The notes: a model not told the origin generated them from the letters alone. A stretch of 64,000 nucleotides of DNA from Streptomyces deccanensis (GCF_022385335.1 NZ_CP092431.1:5828001-5892000), one strand, 5' to 3'. Shown: positions 51,701 to 60,246, numbered from the stretch's first letter. Numbers and translations: made by a program.

Positions 51701-52085
51701 GGCGGGGGCTGCGGCTGCCGAGGATGAGACCGCGGTGTTGCCGCAGGTGCCGTCGGATGCCGCCGACGAGACGGCTGTGCTGCCGCCGGTGCGGGACGAT
51801 CTGGCGCCGCCGGGATACTTCCGGGACGAGTGGCCTGCGACGGGCGGTGCCGATGGGGCCGACGGGGCGGACAGTGCGGACGGGGCCATCGGGGCGGACG
51901 GGACCGATCGGACGCGGGAGCTTCCGCAGGTCGACGAGCAAGGTGTGCCGCGGCGGCGGCCTCGGTCGGACTGGGCCGAGGAGACGCCGTTGGACGATCT
52001 GCCCACGTTGGCGGACGAGTTGTTGGGTCCGCACGGCGAGGACGATGCCGAGGGGAAGCGGGGCTGGGGGCGGCGCCGCCGCTGA
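48705..52085 (+). CDS. tmk: Transporter-like/thymidylate kinase/coiled-coil fusion
   Basis: A 1126-residue multidomain protein. Residues ~1-480 form an MFS-like membrane domain with ten or more helices. Thymidylate kinase follows (~508-705): FFIALEGGDGAGKST (P-loop), TREPGATPVG, and SDRYIDSSVAYQGAGR (DR-Y/H motif). A highly charged coiled coil of EEARRKAEE type spans ~713-910. The last ~215 residues are Gly/Ala-rich and repeat DETAVLPPV. Streptomyces commonly encode tmk in this fused form (SCO3542, recalled); the enzyme makes dTDP. Function of the membrane part is unknown. ATG at 48705 heads the frame. It lies between topA and holB, both replication genes. Confidence 0.92.
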   Translation: MMRAEQPTAHNPAPDDALAADSRERAVRALLRRPQLKRLWSAQLVGGVGDVLALFVLVLLAFQAAIAEGAFGGGYRGVALTVATVFGTRALATLLFGAVLLGPLTSLTSQDGPLDRRWTMVGADGLRVLLLIVAPLWIDWTPDNALAVLLVTAFVAGVAERFWTVCRESAAPALLPAPPLEGATVRPLPDHMDALRRLALRTGFVAVPLAAAVLVVASLLNNVLGAGLDWFGQHQAALASYVAAGLFAASLSVVTFLDLPKTRTPRARSPLEGLRRPKTGTGVDKGRTGAIPLLVPACGAVAGAVAAAVAVAVLHAKDLGGGPVMYGLFVTALTGGVVVGIRRAPSVLPALSRRRLLALAIAFTGIALLAAGLTPDVTSVVLILGLAGAGAGIAANTGHTLLDQEAEDFRRARTTEHLHAVVRVFVALAVLVAPLVAAVIGPHRLESGKFVFAHGGAAFTLMLVGALLLPVAALVLAKVDDRSGVPLRHDLRDALLKGDDPVQAPAASGFFIALEGGDGAGKSTQVEALAEWIRAKGHEVVVTREPGATPVGKRLRSILLDVSSAGLSHRAEALLYAADRAEHVDTVVRPALERGAVVISDRYIDSSVAYQGAGRDLSPTEIARISRWATDGLVPHLTVLLDVSPETARERFTEAPDRLESEPAEFHERVRAGFLTLAAADAGRYLVVDAGQDPEAVTTVVRARLDVMLPLSEAEVKAQEEARRKAEEEARRKAEEEAARKAEEERLERERQEELARLRAEEEERKRRELEEAQRREAERQAEEARQRAEEARRRAEEEQARLLAEEKARAEAEERRRVEEERRRQQAAEEQRLRAEAEALRLEKQRKAEEALLRAEEARRVAAAAEAERAAAVAAEAERAAAERAEADRKAEAERVAAAAEAARVAAERGAGAGAGAGSGVGASGGAEAGDGAGGGDDAVTVATPFVTPTNASGGPVDETAVLPPVRGDAPGGDSETTAKLPKPSVPGSGAGAGTGAGAGAAAAEDETAVLPQVPSDAADETAVLPPVRDDLAPPGYFRDEWPATGGADGADGADSADGAIGADGTDRTRELPQVDEQGVPRRRPRSDWAEETPLDDLPTLADELLGPHGEDDAEGKRGWGRRRR

Positions 52086-52496
52086 GTTGCGCTGAGTCGG
52101 GCCGGGCCGTGTTGGTTGTTGGTCGTCGGTGGCCGGTACGCGTACTGCCGGTGGTGGGTCGGGGCCGTGCCGGTGCGTCAGCCCGTCGCTTGGTGCCCTA
52201 CTGCCCAGGGGTGGATTCTCCGGGTTCTCTGGGCCGCTGTATGCGACGGGCTCGACGCACCGGCACGGCCCCTTCCGTGCGTTGGCGGCCGACGGTGCGT
52301 TTCTGCGGCCGACCGTGCGTTTGCGGCCGACCGTGCGTTTGCGGCCGACTGTGCGTCGGTGGCTGACCGTGCGCGTCGTGGTCGTCTGGGTGGACGAGTG
52401 GCCGGTGCCGCGGTCAGAAGTGCGGGCGGTGTGATGTCAGTGGTGTCGCGCACAATGGGGCGCGGTGAGGGTTTTGTGTGACGGAGGCGGTGGGGC
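52086..52496. other. tmk-holB intergenic region with 18-bp repeats
   Basis: No convincing gene. The region is rich in short G/T motifs. GCGGCCGACCGTGCGTTT occurs perfectly at 52305-52322 and 52323-52340, with related copies at 52285-52304 and 52341-52358. One frame (52116-52481) encodes AADRAF hexapeptides across the repeat but has poor codon use. Confidence 0.65.
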
Positions 52497-53702
52497 ATGG
52501 CTGTGTGGGACGACCTGGTGGGGCAGGAGCGGCTGAGTGCGCAGCTGGACGCGGCCGCCCGGGACGCGGACAGGATCGTCACGGCGGCGGAGCAGGGGAT
52601 CGCGCCTCCGGAGGCGTCGAAGATGACGCACGCGTGGCTGTTCACGGGGCCGCCCGGGTCGGGGCGGGTGACGGCGGCGCGGGCGTTCGCGGCGGCGTTG
52701 CAGTGTGTGAGTCCGGACCGGGCGCTCGGGGGGAGCCCGGGATGCGGGTTCTGTGACGGGTGTCATACGGCGCTGGTGGGGACGCACGCGGATGTGAGCA
52801 CCGTGGCGGCGGTGGGCACGCAGATCCTGGCCGACGACATGCGGGACACGGTGCGCAAGTCGTTCACGTCGCCGGCGAACGGGCGCTGGCAGGTGATCCT
52901 GGTCGAGGACGCCGAGCGGCTGAACGAGAAGTCGGCCAACGCCGTGCTGAAGGCCGTCGAGGAGCCCGCCCCCCGGACGGTGTGGATGCTGTGCGCGCCG
53001 TCCTTGGAGGACGTGCTGCCGACGATCCGGTCGCGGTGCCGGCATGTCGCGCTGCTCACCCCGTCGGTGGACGCGGTGGCGGACATGCTCGTACGGCGGG
53101 AGGGCATCGAGCCGGAGGCCGCCGCGACGGCCGCGCGGGCGACCCAGGGGCACATCGAGCGGGCCCGGCGGCTGGCCACCGATCCGCGGGCCCGGGAGCG
53201 GCGGGCCGCCGTGCTGAAGCTGCCGTTGCGGGTCGAGGACATCGGAGGGTGTCTGAAGGCGGCGCAGGAGTTGGTGGACGCGGCTTCGGAGGAGTCGAAG
53301 CAGCTGGCCGAAGAGGTCGACACCAAGGAGACCGAGGAGCTGAAGGCGGCGCTGGGCGCGGTGCAGGGCGGGCGTATGCCGCGCGGTACGGCGGGCGTGA
53401 TGAAGGACTTGGAGGACAAGCAGAAGCGTCGGCGTACGCGGGCGCAGCGGGACAGCCTGGACCTCGCGCTGACCGAACTCACCGGGTTCTACAGGGATGT
53501 GCTGGCCATCCAGTTGGGGTCGCGGGTCGCGCTCGCCAATGTCGAGGTGCGGGACAGTCTGGAGCGGCTGGCGCGGGGAGGCACGCCCGAGGCGACGTTG
53601 CGGCGCATCGACGCGATCGCGGCGTGCAGAGAGGCGTTGGACCGCAATGTGGCGCCCCTGCTGGCCGTGGAGGCGATGACGATGGCCTTGCGCGCCGGGT
53701 GA
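52497..53702 (+). CDS. holB: DNA polymerase III delta' subunit
   Basis: A 401-residue clamp-loader subunit. It starts MAVWDDLVGQE, has a P-loop-like GPPGSGRVTAA where the lysine is Arg (delta' does not need ATP), and a zinc module with CVSP, CGFCDGCH. The switch region VILVEDAERLNEKSANAVLKAVEEP and the arginine finger SRC (TIRSRCRHV) are conserved. Part of the replisome; next to tmk in many bacteria. It matches Rv3644c. Confidence 0.93.
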   Translation: MAVWDDLVGQERLSAQLDAAARDADRIVTAAEQGIAPPEASKMTHAWLFTGPPGSGRVTAARAFAAALQCVSPDRALGGSPGCGFCDGCHTALVGTHADVSTVAAVGTQILADDMRDTVRKSFTSPANGRWQVILVEDAERLNEKSANAVLKAVEEPAPRTVWMLCAPSLEDVLPTIRSRCRHVALLTPSVDAVADMLVRREGIEPEAAATAARATQGHIERARRLATDPRARERRAAVLKLPLRVEDIGGCLKAAQELVDAASEESKQLAEEVDTKETEELKAALGAVQGGRMPRGTAGVMKDLEDKQKRRRTRAQRDSLDLALTELTGFYRDVLAIQLGSRVALANVEVRDSLERLARGGTPEATLRRIDAIAACREALDRNVAPLLAVEAMTMALRAG

Positions 53703-53873
53703 GGTGATGGGGGAGGGGGGATTTGCCGGGTTGGTCTACCGGGTTGGTCTACGGGGTTGGTCTGCGCGGCACGTCCGCGGGGGCCAAGGTGCGTTCGGTT
53801 GACCGAGTCACTCGTACGAGGAGCGTTCGTCGCCGTTCGTGATGAATTGAGTGGTTCTGGTTAGGCTCGCGAG

Positions 53874-55460
53874 ATGCACACCAGGCGTACTTCCCGGCCG
53901 AACCGGTCCCCGCGGGTCGGCGGCGCGTTGCTCGCGGCCGCCGCGCTGCTCGTCGCGGGCTGTTCCTCCGGTCACTCCAGTGCGGCGGCCACGAGGGCCG
54001 ACGGGGGGCCCGCTCTCGGCCCGCTGCCCCGTGCGACTCCGTCGGCGCTGGCCCCGTACTACGAGCAGAAGCTGAGCTGGCGGGGCTGCGAGACCCCCGG
54101 TTTCCAGTGCGCCACGATGAAGGCGCCGCTCGACTACGCGAAGCCGGGCGAGGGCGACATCGAGCTGGCCGTCTCGCGGCGGAAGGCGACCGGCCCGGGG
54201 AAGCGGCTCGGCTCGCTGCTGGTCAATCCGGGCGGGCCCGGCGGCTCGGCGGTCGGCTACGTGCAGCGGTACGCGGGCATCGGCTACCCGGCCAAGGTGC
54301 GGGCGCGGTACGACATGGTGGCCGTCGACCCGAGGGGCGTGGCGGGCAGCGAACCGGTCGAATGTCTCACCGGGCGCCAGATGGACACGTACACGCAGAC
54401 GGATCTCACCCCGGACGACACGGCGGAGAGGGGTCGGCTGGTCGCCGCGTACAAGCGGTTCGCGGAGGGGTGCGGGGAGCGGGCGCCGAAGCTGCTGCGG
54501 CACGTCTCCACGGTCGAGGCCGCCCGGGACATGGACATCCTGCGGGCCGTGCTGGGCGACGAGAAGCTGACGTACGTGGGTGCCTCGTACGGGACGTTCC
54601 TGGGCGCGACGTACGCGGGGCTGTTCCCGGAGCGGGTGGGCCGGCTGGTGCTGGACGGCGCGCTGGACCCGTCGCTGCCGGCCCGTCGGCTCAACCAGGA
54701 GCAGACGGCGGGCTTCGAGACCGCGTTCCAGGCCTTCGCCAGGGACTGCGTGCGGCGGAAGGACTGCGTACTGGGGCGTACGCCGGCGCAGGTGGCCGAG
54801 AACCTGAGCGGGCTCTTCGAACGGCTGGACGCCCGGCCGCTCGCGACCGGTGACGCGGACGGGCGGCGGCTCGGCGAGTCCCTCGCGACGACGGGCGTGA
54901 TCGCCGCGATGTACGACGAGGGGGCCTGGCCGCAGCTGCGCCAGGCGCTCACCGAGGCGGTCGAGAAGAACGACGGTGCCGGTCTGCTCGCCCTCTCGGA
55001 CAGCTACTTCGAACGGGCGCCCGACGGCACCTACTCCAACCTGATGTACGCCAACGCCGCCGTGAACTGCCTGGACCTCCCGGCCGCCTACGACACTCCG
55101 GAGGCGGTGGAACGGGCTCTGCCCGAGTTCGAGAAGGCCTCACCGGTCTTCGGCCGGGCGCTCGCGTGGGCCTCCCTGAACTGCGCGTACTGGCCGGTGG
55201 GGCCGACGGGCGGGCCGCACCGCATCGAGGCGAAGGGCGCCGCCCCGATCGTCGTCGTCGGCACCACCCGTGACCCGGCCACGCCGTACCGCTGGGCGCA
55301 GTCCCTCGCCTCCCAGCTCTCCTCGGCTCGCCTCCTCACGTACGACGGGGACGGACACACCGCCTACGGGCGCGGCAGCGCCTGCATCGACTCCGCGATC
55401 AACACGTACCTGCTCCGCGGCACGCCCCCGACGGACGGAAAGCGCTGCTCAGCGTCCTGA
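53874..55460 (+). CDS. Secreted tripeptidyl-aminopeptidase-like alpha/beta hydrolase
   Basis: A 528-residue lipoprotein peptidase. A Tat-less signal ends in the lipobox LVAGC, then a short linker. The hydrolase contains LLVNPGGPGGSAVG (oxyanion hole), GASYGTFLGATYA (catalytic Ser in GxSxG), TRDPATPY (catalytic Asp region) and GDGHTAYG (catalytic His). This is the SlpD/SlpE/tripeptidyl aminopeptidase group, cleaving N-terminal tripeptides from exported proteins. ATG at 53874 follows a weak ribosome site. A GC-rich hairpin at 55496 follows. Confidence 0.9.
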   Translation: MHTRRTSRPNRSPRVGGALLAAAALLVAGCSSGHSSAAATRADGGPALGPLPRATPSALAPYYEQKLSWRGCETPGFQCATMKAPLDYAKPGEGDIELAVSRRKATGPGKRLGSLLVNPGGPGGSAVGYVQRYAGIGYPAKVRARYDMVAVDPRGVAGSEPVECLTGRQMDTYTQTDLTPDDTAERGRLVAAYKRFAEGCGERAPKLLRHVSTVEAARDMDILRAVLGDEKLTYVGASYGTFLGATYAGLFPERVGRLVLDGALDPSLPARRLNQEQTAGFETAFQAFARDCVRRKDCVLGRTPAQVAENLSGLFERLDARPLATGDADGRRLGESLATTGVIAAMYDEGAWPQLRQALTEAVEKNDGAGLLALSDSYFERAPDGTYSNLMYANAAVNCLDLPAAYDTPEAVERALPEFEKASPVFGRALAWASLNCAYWPVGPTGGPHRIEAKGAAPIVVVGTTRDPATPYRWAQSLASQLSSARLLTYDGDGHTAYGRGSACIDSAINTYLLRGTPPTDGKRCSAS

Positions 55461-55495
55461 TCGTCGGCACCTGGGACGGCCGGGTCGGGCCGTCC

Positions 55496-55531
55496 CCGGG
55501 GTGCTCCGGCCCGTGGTTCGGAGCACCCCGG
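55496..55531 (+). terminator. Terminator after the peptidase gene
   Basis: Perfect 12-bp arms (55496-55507 and 55520-55531, CCGGGGTGCTCC and its complement) with a 12-base loop, 36 bp past the stop. Confidence 0.75.
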
Positions 55532-55583
55532 AAACTGTGTAGACTTACCGACGTTGCCGATCGCACCATAGTGCGGACAGCGC

Positions 55584-55657
55584 GCCGCCTTAGCTCAGAT
55601 GGCCAGAGCAACGCACTCGTAATGCGTAGGTCTCGGGTTCGAATCCCGAAGGCGGCT
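55584..55657 (+). tRNA. tRNA-Thr (CGU anticodon)
   Basis: A full cloverleaf is visible: acceptor stem GCCGCCT/AGGCGGC, D-arm with GCTC/GAGC, anticodon stem ACGCA/TGCGT with loop CTCGTAA (anticodon CGT), variable loop AGGTC, T-arm TCGGG-TTCGAAT-CCCGA, discriminator T. The 3' CCA is not encoded. It is likely the attachment site used by the neighbouring integrase. Confidence 0.96.
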
Positions 55658-55660
55658 CCG
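55621..55660. other. Probable attachment site (3' half of tRNA-Thr)
   Basis: Tyrosine integrases of actinomycete elements usually recombine at the T-arm and 3' end of tRNA genes. An integrase gene ends 128 bp downstream of this tRNA. I found no second copy of the GGTTCGAATCCCGAAGGCGG segment in the rest of the window, so the other att site must lie beyond 64000 or be lost. Confidence 0.45.
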
Positions 55661-55700
55661 AGAAACCCCAGGACAGATAGCCGCTGACCTGGGGTTTTCT
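55661..55700 (+). terminator. tRNA terminator
   Basis: AGAAACCCCAGG (55661-55672) pairs with CCTGGGGTTTTCT (55688-55700); one of the few hairpins here with a T-run in the 3' arm. Confidence 0.8.
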
Positions 55701-55785
55701 GCTACTCGGAGCATGACGCGTCACACGGCCGGGGTGCCGCGAGATGGCTTGCGTGAGCGATGCGTGAGCGGAGCGGTCCGGTGCC

Positions 55786-57351
55786 CTACTTCTTAGGCTT
55801 CTTCCGCTTGCCCTTCCGCTTGCCCTTCCTCTTGGCCCTGGTCTCGGCTTTCGCCTTGGCCGCCTGCTTGGCGGCCTTGCGGGCCTCCTCCGCCTCGGTC
55901 TTCCGCTGAAGCGGGACGAGCTTGGCGGTGGCCTCGGCGGCGTTCTTGCCGACCTGCGGAAGGACGCTCTGGTAAATGTCCCGCGTGATCCGGGTGTCGC
56001 TGTGCCCGAGCGTGTCCGACACGATCTTCACGTCGATGCCGGCGGCGAGCATGAGCGTGGCCGCCCCGTGCCGGAGGTCGTGCAGCCGGATCGGCGGGAG
56101 CCCGGAGGCGGCGACGAGGCGCTCGAAGAGGTCGGTCACCTTCCCGGGGTGGAGCCAGGAGCCGTCCTCCTGGGTGAAGACCATGCCGGTGTCCACCCAG
56201 GCTGATCCCCACTCCTCGCGGTCCGCGTCCTGCTGTTCGCGGTGCCGCTTCAGGACGTTGACGGTGTCGTCGTCGAGCGCGACCACGCGGAAGCCGCTGT
56301 CCGTCTTGGGCTCGGAGGTCTCGACCTCCCACCCGTCCTGGACGAGCTGGGCGGAGACGGTCAGGGAGTGGTCATCGAGGTTGGTCTCCGACCAGGGCTG
56401 CCCGCATGCCTCGCCCCGCCGCAGGCCGCGGAGGGCGATCAGGTGCCACATCGCGTACAGCCGGTCCTCCGCGACGAAGTCGAGGAACGCGCCGGTCTGT
56501 TCAGGCGTCCAGACCATCACGGGCGAGGGCTTCTCGCCGGTCTGCTCCCACTTGGCCACCCGCGCGTCCGTCCACACCAGAGCCTTCGGCTTGCGCACGG
56601 GGTCGAGTTCGACGTGGGCCGCCGGGTTGAAGGTGACGATCTGCTGGCCGATCGCGTCGTTCAACGCGGCCCGCAGCGTGGCCTTGATACGCAGCCGCGT
56701 AGCTGGACCGGTCACACGCCGGAACGGCGGCATGGCGTCGATCGCCGTCTTCATCACCTTGCGGCGGGCGCGGTTGTCCGTGCCCTTCCACGGCACGGTG
56801 GCCAACTCCTCCACCGCGGCCCGGCGCTGGGCGTTCTGCTCCAGGATTTCGGCATTGGCGTCGGCGATGGCCGTGAACATGTTGCTGAGATGGCTCACGC
56901 GCAGGCGGTCGAGACGGTGGTGGCCTATGCGAGGCTTCAAATGGAACCGGATGTCGGTCTCGTAGCGGCTGAGCCCCGACTTGCGGATGCGCTTGCCGTC
57001 GAGCCATCGGTCGAGCCACTCACTGACGGTCAGGCGGCCGATCAGGTCCTGGCCGGACTTCAGACGCCGCCGGGTCTCCTCGACATCCGGCAGCGGCGAC
57101 TTCTCGTCGCCGACCTCCTCCAGCATGGCGGCGATCAGTTCCATGCCCTCGGGGTCGTCGGTGTCGGCGAGGCCGAGCAGCGCGCGGACGTGGTCGAGGT
57201 CGGCCTGGGCCGCCTTGAGGGAGTCGTAGCCGGCGCGGCTGAAGGAGCGGCGGGTGCCGTCTTCGCGGGGCGGGAGTTCCTGGCGTATGGAGTACGAGCC
57301 GTGCTTGCCAGCCACGGGCCACCCGGGACTCCATGCGTCCGGCAGCGCCAT
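55786..57351 (-). CDS. Tyrosine recombinase (phage/AICE-type integrase)
   Basis: A 521-residue integrase. An N-terminal SAM-like DNA-binding region (VSEWLDRWLDGK) precedes the catalytic domain with R311 (RGLRRGEA), K349, H424-R427 (HDLRHGAATLML), H450 (LGHSDTRITRDIY) and nucleophile Y460. The C-terminus ends in a Lys/Arg tract (KRKGKRKGKRKKPKK). All catalytic residues are intact, so it may be active. The gene ends next to tRNA-Thr(CGU), the orientation typical of elements integrated in tRNA 3' ends. No excisionase, Rep or transfer gene is seen beside it. A GTG at 57315 (MAGKHGSYS-) is a likely alternative start. Confidence 0.92.
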   Translation of the reverse strand: MALPDAWSPGWPVAGKHGSYSIRQELPPREDGTRRSFSRAGYDSLKAAQADLDHVRALLGLADTDDPEGMELIAAMLEEVGDEKSPLPDVEETRRRLKSGQDLIGRLTVSEWLDRWLDGKRIRKSGLSRYETDIRFHLKPRIGHHRLDRLRVSHLSNMFTAIADANAEILEQNAQRRAAVEELATVPWKGTDNRARRKVMKTAIDAMPPFRRVTGPATRLRIKATLRAALNDAIGQQIVTFNPAAHVELDPVRKPKALVWTDARVAKWEQTGEKPSPVMVWTPEQTGAFLDFVAEDRLYAMWHLIALRGLRRGEACGQPWSETNLDDHSLTVSAQLVQDGWEVETSEPKTDSGFRVVALDDDTVNVLKRHREQQDADREEWGSAWVDTGMVFTQEDGSWLHPGKVTDLFERLVAASGLPPIRLHDLRHGAATLMLAAGIDVKIVSDTLGHSDTRITRDIYQSVLPQVGKNAAEATAKLVPLQRKTEAEEARKAAKQAAKAKAETRAKRKGKRKGKRKKPKK

Positions 57352-57915
57352 GCGCGCTGGTCGGACGGTCGTGTCACGTGTACCACCAACCGCGCCGTCC
57401 CGCCCGCGATGGGAGGCTCGGCAAGCGGCTGAGGCCTGCGGCGTTCCCCACCGCGGCCCAACCGGTCAGCACCAGCCGCCTCATCCCGGCGTGGTCTGCC
57501 GATCGGCAGAGACGATCGGCCCCTTCGGCAGATGCGGTGCGCGCGGAGGACACGCCATCCTGCTGCGGAACCAAGGCCTGACGCGCCTGCCGTCGTCAAC
57601 ACCGTGACCGTGCGGCCGCGTCAGGAGCGATGCATACCCGGAGCCGCCCCCCCAGAGGCCGGCTTCCCCCATCGCGACGAACTGTCCGCAGTTCCTCTCG
57701 AAAGGTATCCGCATGCGCCTGGAACGCTCGGCTCTCGGCCCTCGCGCCACCATCACCACGGCGCCCGGGGCGCCGGCGACGGAACTACCGCATCCCGCGT
57801 CGGCCAGGAGAGGCGAGAAGGTACCCGTCCAGTTGCACGGGCTGATCGGGCACCCCCCGGTCATCGCCCGCGACGCACACTGCCCGACAGCCAACAGCAG
57901 TGAGAGCACCGCGGG
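57352..57915. other. 564-bp region without a recognisable gene
   Basis: Between the divergent integrase and deacetylase/glycosyltransferase genes. It contains short frames on both strands, none with a good ribosome site or known domain. Element remnants (for example a decayed excisionase) would be expected here, but I could not recognise any. CGATCGGCAGAGACGATCGG around 57499-57518 is a small dyad. Confidence 0.4.
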
Positions 57916-60246
57916 ATGAAGGGTCGGCACGCTCTTTCCCATGCCCCCCGCGGGCACTGGCTTCTGGTGATCCTCGTCATTTCCGTCATGGTCTCCGCGC
58001 TGCTCTTCGAGGGCTGGACCCACCACGAGGTGGACGCCTCACGGGCACGGCTCGCGTGTACCCGACCTGTGCCGAAGGCCGTGGACGAAGGCGGGCCGGT
58101 GCTGCGTTTCAGCGGTGACCGGGTGACGTCGGCCGGAATGCCCACCCACACTGTCGCGCTCACGTTCGACGGTGGGCCGGACCCCGTCTGGACGCCGCGC
58201 CTGCTCGACCTGGTGCGCGGACACAGGGCACACGCCACCTTCTTTCTCGACGGGTCCCAGGTGGCTCGCTACCCGGAACTGGTACGCCAGATCCTTGCCG
58301 AGGGCAATGAGATCGGGTCCCACACCTACAGCGGCGACGCCCTGGGCCCGGCATCCGGGACCCGCAGCCGGCTGGAACTGTCGCTCACCCAGCGGGTGCT
58401 GGCCGGCGCCGCGGGAGTGCGTACCGCGCTGCTGCGTATGCCTGGGACCACCACGGTGGACACGCTGTGCGGGGCCGAGTGGAAGGCGGCGACGCGCGCC
58501 GCGGCGGACGGATACGTGCTGGTCGCCGCCGACCACCCGTCCCGAAAGCCCGCGCGGGGTGCGATCCGCCAGCTCAGCCACGACGGCCTGGGGTACGGCG
58601 AGACCGAGCGGCTGCTCCGCGGCCACCCCGCCGATGTGTTCACCACCGTGACGGACGGGCTCGGCCGGCCCCCGGCGAACACGCCCGCGTCCGCCTCCGA
58701 GCGGCGGGAGGGCACCGCCCTGATCTGGGCCGGCGACGCCGGGCAGGCGCTGGCGAGCGGTATTACCTGGGCGCTCTTGGCGGTGGGGACGCTGGTCGCG
58801 TTCCGGCTGCTGATGCTCACCCTCCTGTCCCGCATCCATGTCCGGCGCATCGACCGCGCACTGACCGGCCCGGTCCACGCCCGGCCGAACGTGGTGACCG
58901 ATCCGGTGACCGTCCTCGTCCCCGCGTACAACGAGGAGGCGGGGATCGAGTCCACCCTCCGGTCCCTGCTCGCCTCCACCCACCCGCATCTGCAGATCGT
59001 GGTGATCGACGACGGGTCGACGGACCGGACGGCCGCCGTGGCCGAAGGTATCGGCGATCCCCGGGTGACGGTGCTCCGTCGGCCCCACTCCGGCAAGGCC
59101 GCCGCCCTCAACCACGGCCTGGCCTGGGCGATGCACGACATCGTGGTCATGGTCGACGCCGACACCGTCTTCGAGCCGGACGCCGTGTACCAGCTCATCC
59201 AGCCGCTCGCGAACCCGGCCGTCGGCGCGGTCAGCGGCAACACGAAAGTCGGCAACCGGCGCCGCATGCTCGCCAGATGGCAGCACCTGGAGTACGTCTT
59301 CGGCTTCAACCTCGACCGCCGCATGCTCGATGTGCTCGAGTGCATGCCGACGGTGCCCGGTGCCATCAGCGCCTTCCGGCGGAAGGCGCTGATCGATGTC
59401 GGCGGCGTCAGCGAGGACACCCTCGCCGAGGACACCGACCTCACGATGGCCCTGTGGCGGGCCGGCTGGCGAGCGGTCTACGAGGAGTCCGCGATCGCCT
59501 GGACCGAGGTCCCCGTCTCGCCGCGCCACCTGTGGCGGCAGCGCTACCGCTGGTGCTACGGCACTCTCCAGGCGGTGTGCAAGCATCGCCACGCCCTCGT
59601 CGAACGGGGCCCGGCCGGGCGCTTCGGCCGCCGAGGGCTGACCTATCTCACGCTCTTCCAGATCGTCCTGCCGCTGTTCGGGCCGGTCGTCGACGTCTTC
59701 GCCCTGTACGGAGCACTCTTCCGGAACCCCGTGCAGGCGGCCGCGCTGTGGCTCGGTTTCCTCGCCATGGAGATGTTCTGCGCGGGATACGCGCTGCGGC
59801 TGGACGGTGAACCGGTCAGGGCGCTGTGGGCCGTGCCCTTCCAGCTCTTCGTCTACCGGCAGTTGACGTACCTGGTCGTCATCCAGTCCCTGGTCACGCT
59901 GTTGATCGGCAGGCGGCTGAAGTGGCAGCGTCTGAACCGCGCCGGTACGGCCGACCAGGAGTCCGGCGGGGCAACTGGCCGAACCGGAACAGTCGGCGCA
60001 GCGGACGTCGATGTGGACGTGGCGAGCGTGACGATCGCCCCTGTCCAGGGGCGCGCACCTGGCCCCGGGCCGGGCGGAGACCGTCACCGGATCTCCCTCC
60101 GCCCAGTCGAGTTCACCCGGACCGGCAACGGACGACCGGCGACCGGTGTGCCGACCGCCGACTGCTCTGTCCGTCCTCGGGCGGATCGGATGTCCGGACT
60201 GCTTTCCAGCTCCGAGAAGTCGACCAGCAAGGGTTATGGGGCATGA
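57916..60246 (+). CDS. MatB-like bifunctional protein: NodB-type domain plus GT2 glycosyltransferase
   Basis: A 776-residue membrane protein. A helix at ~16-33 is followed by an extracellular NodB-like domain (~75-240), then a helix (~285-310), a cytoplasmic GT2 domain (~330-560) with VIDDGSTDRT, VDADT, EDTDL and QRYRW (all synthase motifs), and C-terminal helices (~565-680). It resembles MatB, which makes a PNAG-like surface glycan in S. coelicolor. However NodB motif 1 is TFDGGP, not TFDDGP, and motif 2 is H136-TYS-G140, not HxxxH: two of three metal ligands are missing, so the deacetylase is probably inactive. It ends in ATGA with the LCP gene. Confidence 0.87.
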   Translation: MKGRHALSHAPRGHWLLVILVISVMVSALLFEGWTHHEVDASRARLACTRPVPKAVDEGGPVLRFSGDRVTSAGMPTHTVALTFDGGPDPVWTPRLLDLVRGHRAHATFFLDGSQVARYPELVRQILAEGNEIGSHTYSGDALGPASGTRSRLELSLTQRVLAGAAGVRTALLRMPGTTTVDTLCGAEWKAATRAAADGYVLVAADHPSRKPARGAIRQLSHDGLGYGETERLLRGHPADVFTTVTDGLGRPPANTPASASERREGTALIWAGDAGQALASGITWALLAVGTLVAFRLLMLTLLSRIHVRRIDRALTGPVHARPNVVTDPVTVLVPAYNEEAGIESTLRSLLASTHPHLQIVVIDDGSTDRTAAVAEGIGDPRVTVLRRPHSGKAAALNHGLAWAMHDIVVMVDADTVFEPDAVYQLIQPLANPAVGAVSGNTKVGNRRRMLARWQHLEYVFGFNLDRRMLDVLECMPTVPGAISAFRRKALIDVGGVSEDTLAEDTDLTMALWRAGWRAVYEESAIAWTEVPVSPRHLWRQRYRWCYGTLQAVCKHRHALVERGPAGRFGRRGLTYLTLFQIVLPLFGPVVDVFALYGALFRNPVQAAALWLGFLAMEMFCAGYALRLDGEPVRALWAVPFQLFVYRQLTYLVVIQSLVTLLIGRRLKWQRLNRAGTADQESGGATGRTGTVGAADVDVDVASVTIAPVQGRAPGPGPGGDRHRISLRPVEFTRTGNGRPATGVPTADCSVRPRADRMSGLLSSSEKSTSKGYGA

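Noticed and set aside
48519..52034. 1171-residue minus-strand frame opposite tmk
   Set aside because: Shadow of the tmk fusion; low-complexity Arg/Gln/Gly sequence.
52116..52481. 121-residue frame with AADRAF repeats before holB
   Set aside because: Poor third-position bias, no ribosome site, and it arises from the 18-bp DNA repeat.
57481..58026. 181-residue minus-strand frame between integrase and synthase
   Set aside because: Overlaps the N-terminus of the synthase gene and shows no recognisable domain.
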